Below, one piece after another: positions 9,222 through 17,768 of a stretch of DNA of 64,000 nt. The notes beneath the pieces are model-generated. The model was given only the letters and a program-made list of their open reading frames with translations. It ran no database searches and was not told the origin of the DNA. The stretch is from Lachancea mirantina. Taxonomy: Eukaryota; Ascomycota; Saccharomycetes; Saccharomycetales; Saccharomycetaceae. The translations under genes were made by a program, and so were the position numbers. Positions within the stretch are counted from its first letter, which is position 1. Every line of letters begins with the position of its first letter. The stretch is from positions 1,178,001-1,242,000 of the forward strand of contig LT598468.1 in NCBI GenBank assembly GCA_900074745.1, in the 5' to 3' direction.

Positions 9222-10023
9222 ATGACCTCGAAAAGAAGCGATAAAGCGGTCTCTCTCAAGGGTGATGAAGGTATGGCTTCCATTATTTGTAACAACCTAT
9301 GTAGTAGCGCGCTCTAGCGTGCTTGTGTTTCCATGATGTATTGTTACTAACGCGTCACAGCCGAAAACCTCATTGAAGAGTATCTCACGGAACAGTATCG
9401 GCCGTTTGCGCTCAACGATATCATCCAAAATCTGCACAACAAGGTTTCTAGAACCAATGCGCAAAGAGCGCTTGAAAATTTGACAAATGACAACCGAATT
9501 ATCTGCAAGCCGTTCGGGAAAGTGATGATTTACGTGTGCAACGAACGAAAAGTCGCCGAACCTGCAGACACGGATCCAGTGTCCGTGGAAATGGTTATGC
9601 AGATGCGAGAAGAGCTTATTGAGCTTGAAAAGGATAGAATCGACGTGAACACAGAATTTCAAAATTCTGTCAAGCAACCAACCAACGAAGATTTGATTAG
9701 CATGATAGAAGCGCGGAACTGCGAGATTCGAACGCTACAGCAACAGCTCGTCGATATTGAGTCGCATTGGAACCCGGAAAACGAACGAATCATCATGAAA
9801 GTCCAGGATTACGAAAAATCGATTGCGAAAGAAACTAGTGCCAGGAAAAGAATCTTTGGTAATGCCCGTTCTTTGGTTAAAGAAGCCCTGAACGTGAAAA
9901 ATTTGGACGAGTTTCTGGTAAGTTTTGAAGACAAAATGAAGTCCCCGCTGGCCATTCAGAAAGCTTAACGATTTACTAACACTGCGTTTACAGGAAGATA
10001 TCGGCGTTGAAGTGATCCATTGA
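9222..10023 (+). CDS. HOP2: Hop2, meiotic homologous-pairing protein (three exons)
   Basis: The exons are 9222-9270, 9361-9917 and 9994-10023, giving 211 residues. Hop2 acts with Mnd1 to help Dmc1/Rad51 pair homologous chromosomes in meiosis. The first spliced junction restores an AEN...EEYLTEQYRPF segment that matches S. cerevisiae Hop2, a winged-helix DNA-binding domain (residues 17-80). A coiled coil follows (about 100-165). The last exon has nine codons (EDIGVEVIH), matching the yeast C-terminus EEIGFEDI. Both introns end after exact TACTAAC branch points. Position next to MIG1 and before AGA2 agrees with YGL033W. If intron 2 is retained, the frame reads on for 16 extra residues. Confidence 0.95.
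9271..9360 (+). other. HOP2: HOP2 intron 1 (90 nt)
   Basis: The 5' site is GTATGG, the branch point is TACTAAC at 9345-9351, and the 3' site is CAG ending at 9360, only nine bases after the branch sequence. It interrupts codon 17 after its first base. Removing it joins exon 1 to a frame that matches the Hop2 winged helix. Confidence 0.92.
9918..9993 (+). other. HOP2: HOP2 intron 2 (76 nt)
   Basis: The 5' site is GTAAGT, the branch point is TACTAAC at 9974-9980, and the 3' site CAG is at 9991-9993. It begins on a codon boundary after Leu-202. Splicing joins NLDEFL to EDIGVEVIH, matching the yeast Hop2 end. An unspliced transcript stays open to a TAA at 9966-9968. Confidence 0.92.
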
Positions 10024-10510
10024 TCGATCTGACACTCTCTTGGCACGTCTTGCAAGGTGCCATTTTCCACGTCTTTCTCTCATCACGCGACTGTCACGTG
10101 ATTTATCCATACTTCGTTGCCGTCGTTACTGAACTGCAGACAAGTTCGGTGATTTCCGCAGAATACGAACCGGACTACACCAGCCTTTACGGCCCTCTTT
10201 GAACGGTTGCAGATTCGCAGCCGCGCGCCACCCACTCCAGCAGCGCTGTCGCTATCCGAAACCCCTTGATGGTCTGATCTACCCGGCAACCACCGATAAA
10301 GCCCTCGTGCTGATTTCAGCATGCAATATCATCAAATCCTAACTTTTTCTGCAGGATGGTGTTCTCCGTTATCTGAGATTTTGATCAAGCCCATTCTGGC
10401 ATCGATAATTATAAAAAGAGCAGCAACAAATCTAGTATCCACCATCTGTGCACATCGTTTTCCATCAGCAAACCATTACTTCACCAACAGCTTTAGTCCC
10501 ACCTCATAAA
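10024..10510. promoter_or_regulatory. Urate oxidase promoter region
   Basis: This is 487 bp between HOP2 and the urate oxidase start. A CACGTGAT E-box lies near 10096. A TATA-like stretch (TTATAAAAAG) occurs near 10412, about 100 bp before the ATG. Several GATA/TATC cores could serve GATA factors of nitrogen catabolite control, but such cores are common. No further gene is seen. Confidence 0.35.
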
Positions 10511-11431
10511 ATGTCCTATTCCTACCTCGCCGAGTCTACCTACGGGAAAGACAACGTCAAATTCCTTAAGGTTAAGAAGGACAAGACCAACCCCAAGCTG
10601 CATGAAATCATGGAAGCGACCGTCTGCGTCCTGTTGAAGGGAGACTTTGATGTGTCCTATACCGAAGCTGACAACAAACCCATTGTCCCCACTGACACGG
10701 TCAAAAACACGATTTTGATCTTTGCTAAGAAGTACGACACTTTTCCAACGGAAAAGTTTGCCGCCAAACTTGCGCTCCACTTCACTTCCAAATACTCTCA
10801 CGTCTCTGGCTTGACCATCAAAATTTATCAGGACAGATGGGTCAAGTATGACGTTGACGGAAAGGAGAGCTTGCACTCTTTCACACACCAGGGCCCAGAG
10901 AAGAAGGTTACGTTTTTGGACTGGGATAAGAAAAACGGGCCAAGAAACTTTGTCCTAACTACAGCGATCAAGGACTTGACTGTTCTTAAATCTACTGGCT
11001 CAATGTTCTATGGCTACAACGTTTGTGACTACACCACTCTAAAACCGGCTACCGACCGTATTTTATCGACCGACATTTTTGCAACCTGGGAGTGGAACCC
11101 TTTAAAGCTTGGTTGTTTGAATTCAATTGCATCTGGATCCAAGGATGCCATCTTTAACGATACATATCACAGTGCGCGTGATATTACCCTTGATATTTTT
11201 GCCAAAGAAAACTCACCATCCGTGCAGGCCACGATGTTCAACATGGCTACGGCAATCTTGAAAAAGGCCCCACAGGTTGATTTCGTAAGCTACGAATTAC
11301 CAAATAAGCACTACTTTCTGTTCGACTTTAAGTGGAAGGGCTTGGACAACGACAATGAATTGTTTTACCCATCTCCTCACCCAAATGGGTTGATCAAGTG
11401 CAGAGTTGGTCGCAAACAGGCCAAACTGTAA
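10511..11431 (+). CDS. Urate oxidase (uricase), peroxisomal
   Basis: Urate oxidase converts urate, oxygen and water to 5-hydroxyisourate and hydrogen peroxide, the step leading to allantoin in purine degradation. The 306-residue protein covers both T-fold halves. Visible motifs are VPTDTVKNTI (residues about 60-69, holding the catalytic Thr), LPNKHYF near 264 (family catalytic His) and DPNGLIKC-like HPNGLIKC near the end. It ends in AKL, a type 1 peroxisomal targeting signal, fitting an H2O2-producing enzyme. The start is the ATG at 10511 (MSYSYLAEST). S. cerevisiae lacks this gene. It sits between HOP2 and NAT2 and is convergent with NAT2. Confidence 0.96.
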   Translation: MSYSYLAESTYGKDNVKFLKVKKDKTNPKLHEIMEATVCVLLKGDFDVSYTEADNKPIVPTDTVKNTILIFAKKYDTFPTEKFAAKLALHFTSKYSHVSGLTIKIYQDRWVKYDVDGKESLHSFTHQGPEKKVTFLDWDKKNGPRNFVLTTAIKDLTVLKSTGSMFYGYNVCDYTTLKPATDRILSTDIFATWEWNPLKLGCLNSIASGSKDAIFNDTYHSARDITLDIFAKENSPSVQATMFNMATAILKKAPQVDFVSYELPNKHYFLFDFKWKGLDNDNELFYPSPHPNGLIKCRVGRKQAKL

Positions 11432-11568
11432 ATATTGACGGGTCGACACAAATGCTATCTCGATTTTTCAATTTAAAGGTTAATTATTAGGGCTACTATA
11501 TACATGGAATAAATCAACGCTTCGCCAAGTCAACGCACACTAAAATAACCTCGCGCACATCACGGGCT

Positions 11569-12243
11569 TCACATAAGGCCGTCAAACCATTTCCGACCCT
11601 TAGTTTGGTGTTGTCTTGGGATTTGTGAACCTTTAACAAAATCACTGGGATCTCCACTTTTATACTTCACTTTGGCAGTTTCCCCTGCAGTTTTCAAGTT
11701 CTTGTTCAAACCAGCAATATTGAACCCCCATTTCTGTAGTAGCTTGACCGTAGAGGGCGTAATAGCCGCGGTGATTGGAAGCCTGATGAATATCAAGCTT
11801 TTATGCAGGCCGTACGCTATCAGGAATTCCGTCAATAATGTACTTTCTTTCATTGTCGTCCACAATGAGGGCTTTGAGTCCTTATGACTAGAGTCTTCAG
11901 TCTGCTTTTCAATTTCGGCTTTCCGCATGAGCTCCTCGACCAGCACCTGCTCTTCCTTCCCAAATCCAATTACATTCTTAACTCTGTTCATATATATCTT
12001 GATCTTCTCTTCGCCCAATGAATGTACGGCGAAGAAGCAAATGGGTAAATCTATCATTGACAGTCCCAGATATATTCCAAGTGCTGAATACCCATAAGTC
12101 TGCATTAGCTCTTTAAGGCTCGGTCTTTTGGGTTTCGCGGAATTTGCCACGCCACGAGCAGAAACCCATCTGTTAGTATGTCTTAAAATCGAAGAATGAT
12201 GGCACTTGGCCTTTCCCAGAGTTTTCGGAATGTAGGAGAACAT
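11569..12243 (-). CDS. NAT2: Nat2-like mitochondrial DUF1279 protein
   Basis: This 224-residue protein resembles S. cerevisiae Nat2 (YGR147C) and FAM210-type DUF1279 proteins. An Arg/Ser-rich N-terminus without acidic residues looks like a mitochondrial presequence. The domain begins near residue 46 with PSLKELMQTYGYSALGIYLGLSMIDLP, including a hydrophobic membrane segment, and a second hydrophobic stretch lies near residues 145-165. A basic C-terminus follows. Despite the gene name, an acetyltransferase fold is not evident. I chose the ATG at 12243; the frame is open farther upstream but without another ATG. Synteny with ECL1 supports the call. Confidence 0.85.
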   Translation of the reverse strand: MFSYIPKTLGKAKCHHSSILRHTNRWVSARGVANSAKPKRPSLKELMQTYGYSALGIYLGLSMIDLPICFFAVHSLGEEKIKIYMNRVKNVIGFGKEEQVLVEELMRKAEIEKQTEDSSHKDSKPSLWTTMKESTLLTEFLIAYGLHKSLIFIRLPITAAITPSTVKLLQKWGFNIAGLNKNLKTAGETAKVKYKSGDPSDFVKGSQIPRQHQTKGRKWFDGLM

Positions 12244-12659
12244 TTGATTGGCACGACAATGAGGAAGGAGAAGGGCCAATGTTGAGAGTCATCGTATAGG
12301 GCCTGGAAGAGTTGAAAATTGATGGTAGCATCACGCGAATTAGAAGTTGATAATCGTCCCAGATGATTGAGTAAAAAATGAGTTATCTGTCATTGCAACT
12401 ATTGAAGAACCTATAAGCTCAAGACAGTAAAAGGTTGAAAAACCTTTACCTTAGGGATTTAAGCCTAGATGGTACCATTGAATTTCTAAAAAAATTCTTC
12501 AACGCTGTTAAATACTCGGCATTGGCTTTCATTCAGTTTTGAAACTCATTGGCTTCCAGAACATCTGTAAGCTCTTCGAAGTTGGCACCACATTCTTCCT
12601 GGCGCTTCATACTAACAACACTTCGGAAATTCAATTCGCAAAAATGAGTCGCAAAAACC
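12244..12659. promoter_or_regulatory. NAT2 upstream and AGA2 3' flank
   Basis: This 416-bp AT-rich spacer holds the NAT2 promoter and the AGA2 3' end. I see no supported gene in it. A short open frame in other phases lacks an ATG. Confidence 0.3.
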
Positions 12660-12929
12660 TCAGTATATGGTAATAATCGCATTTGCACCTGCAGATGAGG
12701 TGGGAGAGCAATTGACGACAAAAGTCAAAGAACTATAATATTCATAAACTCCGACCATAGGGACACCATTTTTCAGAATTGTGGCCGTTCTCGAACTGTG
12801 AGGTGTCGAATCCAATGTTCCCCCCGTGGGAACGGTTCCACAAGACACACTTGTCTGCACTGATGCGTCTGCCTTGGCTGTGGCAAGAAGACTCAAAACA
12901 GTTACAGTACACCATGACAAGAGTTTCAT
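12660..12929 (-). CDS. AGA2: Aga2-like adhesion subunit of a-agglutinin
   Basis: This 89-residue secreted protein starts with a signal peptide (MKLLSWCTVTVLSLLATAKA). The mature part aligns with S. cerevisiae Aga2 across LDSTPHSS..TATILKNGVPM.GVYEYYSSLTFVVNC, keeping both cysteines that in yeast bond to the Aga1 anchor. Aga2 is the binding subunit displayed on MATa cells for sexual agglutination. Length fits (87 in yeast). Its place between HOP2 and RPL24 equals YGL032C exactly. The C-terminus, NAIITIY, differs from the yeast one, which contacts the partner adhesin, so specificity may differ. I used the first ATG, at 12929. Confidence 0.88.
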   Translation of the reverse strand: MKLLSWCTVTVLSLLATAKADASVQTSVSCGTVPTGGTLDSTPHSSRTATILKNGVPMVGVYEYYSSLTFVVNCSPTSSAGANAIITIY

Positions 12930-13495
12930 AATGAGTGTCTCTGGTATACTGAAGCATTTACACAACTTAAAAGCAAATACATTAAGAGATGATTCTCATT
13001 TCTAGAGTCTCTTTTATGGTAACAGTAGTGGTTTCACGAAGTCTGGGTATCGGATTTGGACTTATCCTTTTTTCCTGTATTGACGGTTTCCGTTTGGGCA
13101 ATAATAGCGTTTAGTTACAGTGTTCGACCATGTTGGCAGAGAGACCTCATTTAGAAGACTTATTGCAAAACGACAGTTACAGGGTTCTTGAGGTGTAAAC
13201 ATTTTCTTGACGGGCAGCATTTCGGTTCCTTCAATTCCTCGAACATGACATTACCCAGAGGGGAGATGACAATGTGAGAAGTCGAGCTTACCTACAACTC
13301 ATGTGACCAAGAGGAAAGTGTCAACATAGAACGAAACTTATTGAGGCCTCTTGCGAGACCCGGTGAGCCTCGATAGCACACCGCCCCTTGCTAGGGTCTA
13401 TTATGAATAATTGTTTATTTCAATTATAAGAAGTACACAGAAAAACTTTGCAGATATCTGACCGAAATTTTGCAATTTTGTCATAAACTCTTCCC
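12930..13495. promoter_or_regulatory. AGA2 promoter region
   Basis: This is 566 bp upstream of AGA2 and downstream of RPL24. In the model yeast, a-specific genes carry an Mcm1/alpha2 operator; I looked for one and found no clear match. A GC-rich imperfect inverted repeat lies around 13343-13372 (GAGGCCTC...GAGCCTC). No gene is seen. Confidence 0.3.
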
Positions 13496-13960
13496 TTAAC
13501 GAGAAGTAGCGGCGACCTTTTGGAAAGCACCCTTGGCTTGTTGCTTGGAGACCTTGGAGCCGGAAGCAACAGCGTTAGCCTTGTCGGCCTTTCTTTGAGC
13601 CTTTAGAGCCTTCTTCTTTTCCTTGTCAGCCTTAGCCTTTTCCTCTCTTTGAGCCTTTCTGACCTCAGTCTTGACGGATCTTCTCTCCTTGATGAATTCC
13701 AAAGAGGCACCGACAACAGCTCTTTGAGACTTGACGGTCTTTCTGGATCTCTTCTTGGCGACCTCTTCGGTGATACCCTTCTTGTGGTGCTTTCTGAACA
13801 AAACAGTCCAAGCAATTCTTCTTGGGTTCTTTCTTTGAGCAAACAAAGAAGCAGACTTGGAGTTTTGGAATCTGAAGATCTTGGAGTCACCACGGACAAA
13901 CAAGGTACCTCTGCCTGGGTAGATCTTAGCGCCAGAGAAAGAGTCAACTTCGACCTTCAT
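13496..13960 (-). CDS. RPL24: 60S ribosomal protein L24 (eL24)
   Basis: This is full-length eL24 with 154 residues, essentially the length of the S. cerevisiae protein. It shows MKVEVDSFSGAKIYPGRG and the RRIAWTVLFRKHHKKG core, then a long basic C-terminal helix and tail. eL24 binds late to the 60S subunit and bridges to 40S. There is no intron. It is divergent from RPL30, the same pair as YGL031C/YGL030W; in S. cerevisiae the duplicated copy YGR148C follows NAT2, which matches the NAT2 neighbour here. Confidence 0.98.
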   Translation of the reverse strand: MKVEVDSFSGAKIYPGRGTLFVRGDSKIFRFQNSKSASLFAQRKNPRRIAWTVLFRKHHKKGITEEVAKKRSRKTVKSQRAVVGASLEFIKERRSVKTEVRKAQREEKAKADKEKKKALKAQRKADKANAVASGSKVSKQQAKGAFQKVAATSR

Positions 13961-14631
13961 TTTCGACTGTAAGATGTTAATAAAAAAGCCTCGAGATTTT
14001 TGAAGAGCTAGCTGTGTCGAAGATCGATATTTGATTTCCAGTAGCCATTTCTAGTTTTTTCGTATCGTCGACCCTAAATCCAATTCCCCTTCCTATCGCC
14101 TTGTCACCACATGCTCCCAATACCATTGGAACCGTCACACCGGTGTTATATTGGATTTCTCAACAATTTCAATCAGCACCATTTCTTTCCTGCGCCAAAC
14201 GTAGCTCTCAGGGAACGTATCCAACTCCGCACAGCTCAACTCGCGCAACTTGACCCTCATTAACGACACATACCTATTCTATTGTTGCTTGGGCTTCAAA
14301 ACCAGTAGGTATTCGTAAGGAAATGACAACATGTCTGTTAGATTCAGTGTAGGTGGGTATTCCAGGACATGCAGTGGTCGCACAGCGTGCGTCCGCTCAG
14401 CAACCGTGGTACTGACCGCATGGGAACATGTTACGCGAGCCGGGAGCTAGGCGGAGAACCGGCCTAGCTGCCCTGTGTTTCCGGCCCCGTTCCCTGCCCA
14501 GTCCCATGGTTGCGGTTGGATCCGGAGGCGACCTCCCTGCAGAGCCGATGAGTAATGAACCCCTGGTATCGCCAAATGCTTGTGCCATAAATGCCACCCA
14601 CTCAGAAAATTTGTTAATCTTCAATGTCCCA

Positions 14632-14644
14632 AATGTGTGGGTTC
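14632..14644 (-). promoter_or_regulatory. Rap1-like site 1 of RPL30
   Basis: AATGTGTGGGTTC is the reverse complement of GAACCCACACATT, close to the Rap1 consensus ACACCCRYACAYM. It lies about 240 bp upstream of the RPL30 ATG, in the same orientation as a second site 27 bp downstream. Tandem Rap1 sites are typical of yeast ribosomal-protein promoters. Confidence 0.6.
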
Positions 14645-14658
14645 ATTGAGTTCTTGAT

Positions 14659-14671
14659 AATGTTTGGGTGT
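14659..14671 (-). promoter_or_regulatory. Rap1-like site 2 of RPL30
   Basis: AATGTTTGGGTGT reads ACACCCAAACATT on the other strand, one mismatch from the Rap1 consensus. It is the second of two same-orientation sites. Confidence 0.6.
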
Positions 14672-14838
14672 GTATTCAGACATTGCAGTACAAGAAAGCA
14701 GTCACACATTCTAATGAAGATTGGGCCGTGAAGCTGTTCAAATTTCGTACAATAGTATGGACTCAATAGGATAATGAATAAACTGAAAATTTGGAGTGTT
14801 CATTTAGAGAGACACATCTTTTCAGAAGACCAGGTAGA

Positions 14839-14888
14839 GACCGGAGTGTTATTACATTAATAACTCGAATAAATACACAGAGATGGTC
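14839..14888 (+). promoter_or_regulatory. RPL30 pre-mRNA kink-turn bound by its own protein
   Basis: Two strands can pair around a purine-rich internal loop. The 5' strand is GACCGGAGTGT (14839-14849) and the 3' strand is ACACAGAGATGGTC (14875-14888). GACC pairs with GGTC and GTGT with ACAC, leaving the asymmetric GGA / AGAGAT loop of the kink-turn that binds eL30 in S. cerevisiae. The 3' strand includes the ATG (14883-14885) and the first three bases of the 5' splice site. In S. cerevisiae, L30 binding blocks splicing and translation. The loop between the two strands is 25 nt. Confidence 0.9.
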
Positions 14889-15356
14889 AGTAATGATTAG
14901 TAGGTTGCGACCTCTACGCTAAAGAGAATTTTCGTGCGGCTCGGGCTCCAAGATAGAGGCCTTCCCAGTGGTAATTCTCTTCAGAGAAAGTGGTGCGATG
15001 ACTTTGGAAACGGAGACAGGTTTACTAACAATAGAGTTCAGGCCCCAGTTAAGTCCCAAGAATCTATCAACCAAAAGTTGTCCCTTGTCATCAAGTCTGG
15101 TAAGTACTCGCTTGGTTACAAGTCGACTGTCAAAGCTTTGAGACAAGGTAAGGCTAAGTTGATTGTTATCGCTGCCAACACGCCAGTCTTGAGAAAGTCT
15201 GAGTTGGAATACTACGCCATGTTGTCGAAGACCAAGGTGTACTACTTCCAAGGTGGCAACAACGAGTTGGGTACTGCCGTTGGTAAGTTGTTCAGAGTCG
15301 GTGTCGTCTCCATTTTGGACGCCGGTGACTCTGACATCTTGTCTACTTTGGCTTAA
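14883..15356 (+). CDS. RPL30: 60S ribosomal protein L30 (eL30), intron after ATG
   Basis: The exons are 14883-14885 (ATG only) and 15042-15356, giving 105 residues starting [21 protein letters not shown], as in S. cerevisiae Rpl30. eL30 is a 60S protein of the L7Ae-like kink-turn-binding family. The fold covers the whole length, with the family's RNA-contacting [19 protein letters not shown] segment. Expression is probably autoregulated, since leader, start codon and 5' splice site form the known kink-turn. Tandem Rap1 sites drive transcription. The gene is the divergent partner of RPL24. Confidence 0.97.
14886..15041 (+). other. RPL30: RPL30 intron (156 nt) with GTCAGT 5' site
   Basis: The 5' site is the unusual GTCAGT, identical to the S. 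cerevisiae RPL30 site and part of the protein-binding RNA structure. The branch point is TACTAAC at 15023-15029 and the 3' site is CAG at 15039-15041. It lies directly after the ATG. Confidence 0.95.
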
Positions 15357-15647
15357 GCGAGTTGAAGTTATCTAATGTAAAATTTACTATGTAGATAATC
15401 AAAAACGTGTTTCGCCACTGATTCATAACCTTTGTTCGCGTCGCAGGCGCTGTCGGATCTTGTTCTCGTGATCATAAATGCTGTCTTTGGCTCGGAAATG
15501 CCGATGTGTTCTAGGTTACCTCGATATGCGAAAGGGCGGCTGTTACGCGTAAGTAGAAAGCTCTCTCATTGGCCCTCGCTTGCTTTCGTACTGTCCTTTC
15601 TCCAGCATGCATAAAAAACCGCCGTGGGTAGGCCTTCAGTACGAAAA

Positions 15648-15905
15648 CTACTTTTTAGCGTCTTCTGGGAGACCTAGATTTTTCCATTCGTCTCGATCCA
15701 TGAGCTGGTTAGCCATGCGGCATTCTAGGTAACCCTTGGCTAGCAATCGGCAATTCGGCGCATTTTCGCCCTTTACCAACTTCAAACAGTTGAGATACTG
15801 CTGCATTTGTTTGGTGCATTCGCCGTCGTGATCAAGCGGGAAAGAACCACGCTCCGGTGGAGTCGGAGACAATGCACGTAAAGAGTTTCCTGGATTGGCT
15901 GACAT
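15648..15905 (-). CDS. COX19: Cox19, twin CX9C copper/COX assembly protein
   Basis: The protein has 85 residues and starts [22 protein letters not shown]..., matching the S. cerevisiae Cox19 N-terminus; this fixes the start at the ATG at 15905 rather than an in-frame upstream ATG at 15953. Two CX9C motifs are visible ([11 protein letters not shown] and [11 protein letters not shown]). Cox19 works in the mitochondrial intermembrane space, imported by Mia40, in copper delivery to cytochrome c oxidase. It lies directly downstream of DPS1 on the same strand, like YLL018C-A and YLL018C. Confidence 0.95.
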   Translation of the reverse strand: MSANPGNSLRALSPTPPERGSFPLDHDGECTKQMQQYLNCLKLVKGENAPNCRLLAKGYLECRMANQLMDRDEWKNLGLPEDAKK

Positions 15906-16088
15906 GGGACTATTCGCTGAGCTTATCGAGACTTTTGACTTCTCATCAACCAAGTAAACTTATATATTTTGTCGTTAACGAAATCAAGCCTAACAAGAAG
16001 GTAGCACGTGATTGTGGAATTAATTCTGCCATATATACCGGGGTATACCCTGCACCGGATAAGCGACCAAGTGATAGACGCTAAGAGC

Positions 16089-17768
16089 TCATGGCCTGAG
16101 TCTCTTGGGATCTCTTGGGAAGAGAGAAGCTCTTCTGATGTTTTTCAAGTCCAAGAAGAACATGACAACTCTTTCAAGCCCAATACCACCACCAGCGTGA
16201 GGGGGGCAGCCGTAGGTGAAAGCGTCGACGTAGTCCTGGAGACCAGGGTCAGCAGGAGAAAGACCGTGGTGTGACATCCTCTCTCTCAAGAATTCTGGGT
16301 CGTGGATACGCTGGGCACCAGAGAGAATTTCCTCACCCCTCATGAAGAAGTCGTAAGAGTTGGAGTAGTTGGGATCTTCTGGGTCTGGCATGGTGTAGAA
16401 GGGACGCACTTCCAATGGGAACTTGTCAAGGATGTAGAAATCGGTGTCGTACTTCTCTCTGACAAGAGCACCTAGGAACTTCTCATTCTCGGTGGACAAG
16501 TCCTCGTAGTCCCCGACTTCTTTACCGGCAGCTCTCAACATGGCAATACCGTCTTTGTAGTGCAAACGAACCATCTTGCCGTCTTTTGGAAGCTTGAACT
16601 CGTCAACAGGGTATTGCTTGCGGACAAGGGCGATTTCCTTGGCGTAGCGCTTGTTGAGCTCGGTGAAGATGAACACGAAAAGATCGCCCAAGACGTCTAG
16701 AACCTCGTGGTAGTGCTCCTCGAAGGCCATCTCGAGATCGAGACCGGTGAATTCGGTCATGTGACGGTGCGTGTTGGAGTTTTCCGCTCTGAAGACAGGG
16801 CCGACTTCGAAGACGCGTTCAAAGTCAGCCGCAATAAGCTCTTGCTTGTAGAATTGCGGAGACTGCGCTAGGTAGGACTTACCCTTGAAATAGGTGACTT
16901 CGAAAACGTTGGCACCACCTTCGGAAGGAGCACCTAGTAGCTTAGGAGTGTGGATCTCGGTGAAGTTCCTGTTAACCAGAAACTCACGGAACAACGCGCA
17001 CACACCGGCCTGGATCTTGAAAATGGCCTGGTTGGTGGCGGTTCGCAAGTCGATCACACGAGCGTCAAGGCGGGTGTCGAGGTTGACGACTGGAAGACCA
17101 GCAGCCTCGGCTTGGGCCTCGGAACGGGACGCGTCCTCTATCAAGATGGGTAGCTGCTGTGGAGTCTCGGAGATGGTGTAGAGCTTAGTGATGTGGATCT
17201 CAAGGTTTTCGATGGTAGCGGACTTGATGGGCTCGCTGACCTTTCTGACTACACCGTGCGCGAGCACGATACTCTCGAGGTTGACGGAGCCGATCCACTT
17301 GACCATCTGCTTGGAGATGGTGCCTTCTTTGTTGGACTTGGCGAGCGCCTGGATGGACTCGGCTTGCTGTCTGAGGGTCAAAAACACGAGCGTAGCACCC
17401 TGTTGACGCGCGTTGTGCACACGGGCACGGAACACAACCTCTTTGCCGTCGTCGGCCTCGGAGAGGTCTTCGAACTTGACGCGAGGCACACCGGACCGAG
17501 AAGTGGACTGGATAAGAGGCAATTTGCCGTAGTTGTCCTTTGCAGTGTCATTAGCAGCGGCCTCACGCTCGCGGGCCTCCTTTTCAGCGGCCAATTGCCG
17601 TTCTTTCTCCTCTTTTTTCTTCTGCTTCTCTAGCTCCTTCTGCAACTTTTTCAGCGCTTTCTTGGACAATGGTTGGCCGTCTTCGCCCAAAATGACGGGG
17701 GCCGCTTGCTCTTGCGTCGAGAGGTTCTCGACGCTCTTGGAGACTTGCTCAATGGTCTCCTGTGACAT
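16089..17768 (-). CDS. DPS1: Cytosolic aspartyl-tRNA synthetase
   Basis: Dps1 charges tRNA-Asp in the cytosol. The 559-residue product has a Lys-rich N-terminal extension (residues 30-75, [17 protein letters not shown]) that in yeast aids tRNA binding, an OB-fold anticodon domain (about 110-215), and the class II catalytic core. Motif 2 is [19 protein letters not shown], and motif 3 is the C-terminal [14 protein letters not shown]. It ends [12 protein letters not shown] as in yeast. I set the start at 17768 (MSQETIEQ). The frame stays open for 55 codons upstream and contains other ATGs, one beside a CACGTGA site, so those are probably promoter sequence. Confidence 0.97.
   Translation of the reverse strand: MSQETIEQVSKSVENLSTQEQAAPVILGEDGQPLSKKALKKLQKELEKQKKKEEKERQLAAEKEAREREAAANDTAKDNYGKLPLIQSTSRSGVPRVKFEDLSEADDGKEVVFRARVHNARQQGATLVFLTLRQQAESIQALAKSNKEGTISKQMVKWIGSVNLESIVLAHGVVRKVSEPIKSATIENLEIHITKLYTISETPQQLPILIEDASRSEAQAEAAGLPVVNLDTRLDARVIDLRTATNQAIFKIQAGVCALFREFLVNRNFTEIHTPKLLGAPSEGGANVFEVTYFKGKSYLAQSPQFYKQELIAADFERVFEVGPVFRAENSNTHRHMTEFTGLDLEMAFEEHYHEVLDVLGDLFVFIFTELNKRYAKEIALVRKQYPVDEFKLPKDGKMVRLHYKDGIAMLRAAGKEVGDYEDLSTENEKFLGALVREKYDTDFYILDKFPLEVRPFYTMPDPEDPNYSNSYDFFMRGEEILSGAQRIHDPEFLRERMSHHGLSPADPGLQDYVDAFTYGCPPHAGGGIGLERVVMFFLDLKNIRRASLFPRDPKRLRP

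Larger units (their letters stand above)
13961..14882. promoter_or_regulatory. Divergent RPL24/RPL30 promoter
   Basis: This is a 922-bp shared upstream region. The RPL30 side has two tandem Rap1-type sites. A GC-rich stretch at about 14360-14540 contains only chance frames. T-rich and A-rich tracts near both genes fit ribosomal-protein promoters. The end of the region, from 14839, is the RPL30 leader that forms the kink-turn. Confidence 0.5.

Noticed and set aside
12610-12640. CDEIII-like TTCGGAAA near the AGA2 3' end
   Set aside because: No AT-rich CDEII of proper length or CDEI at the right distance, so not a centromere.
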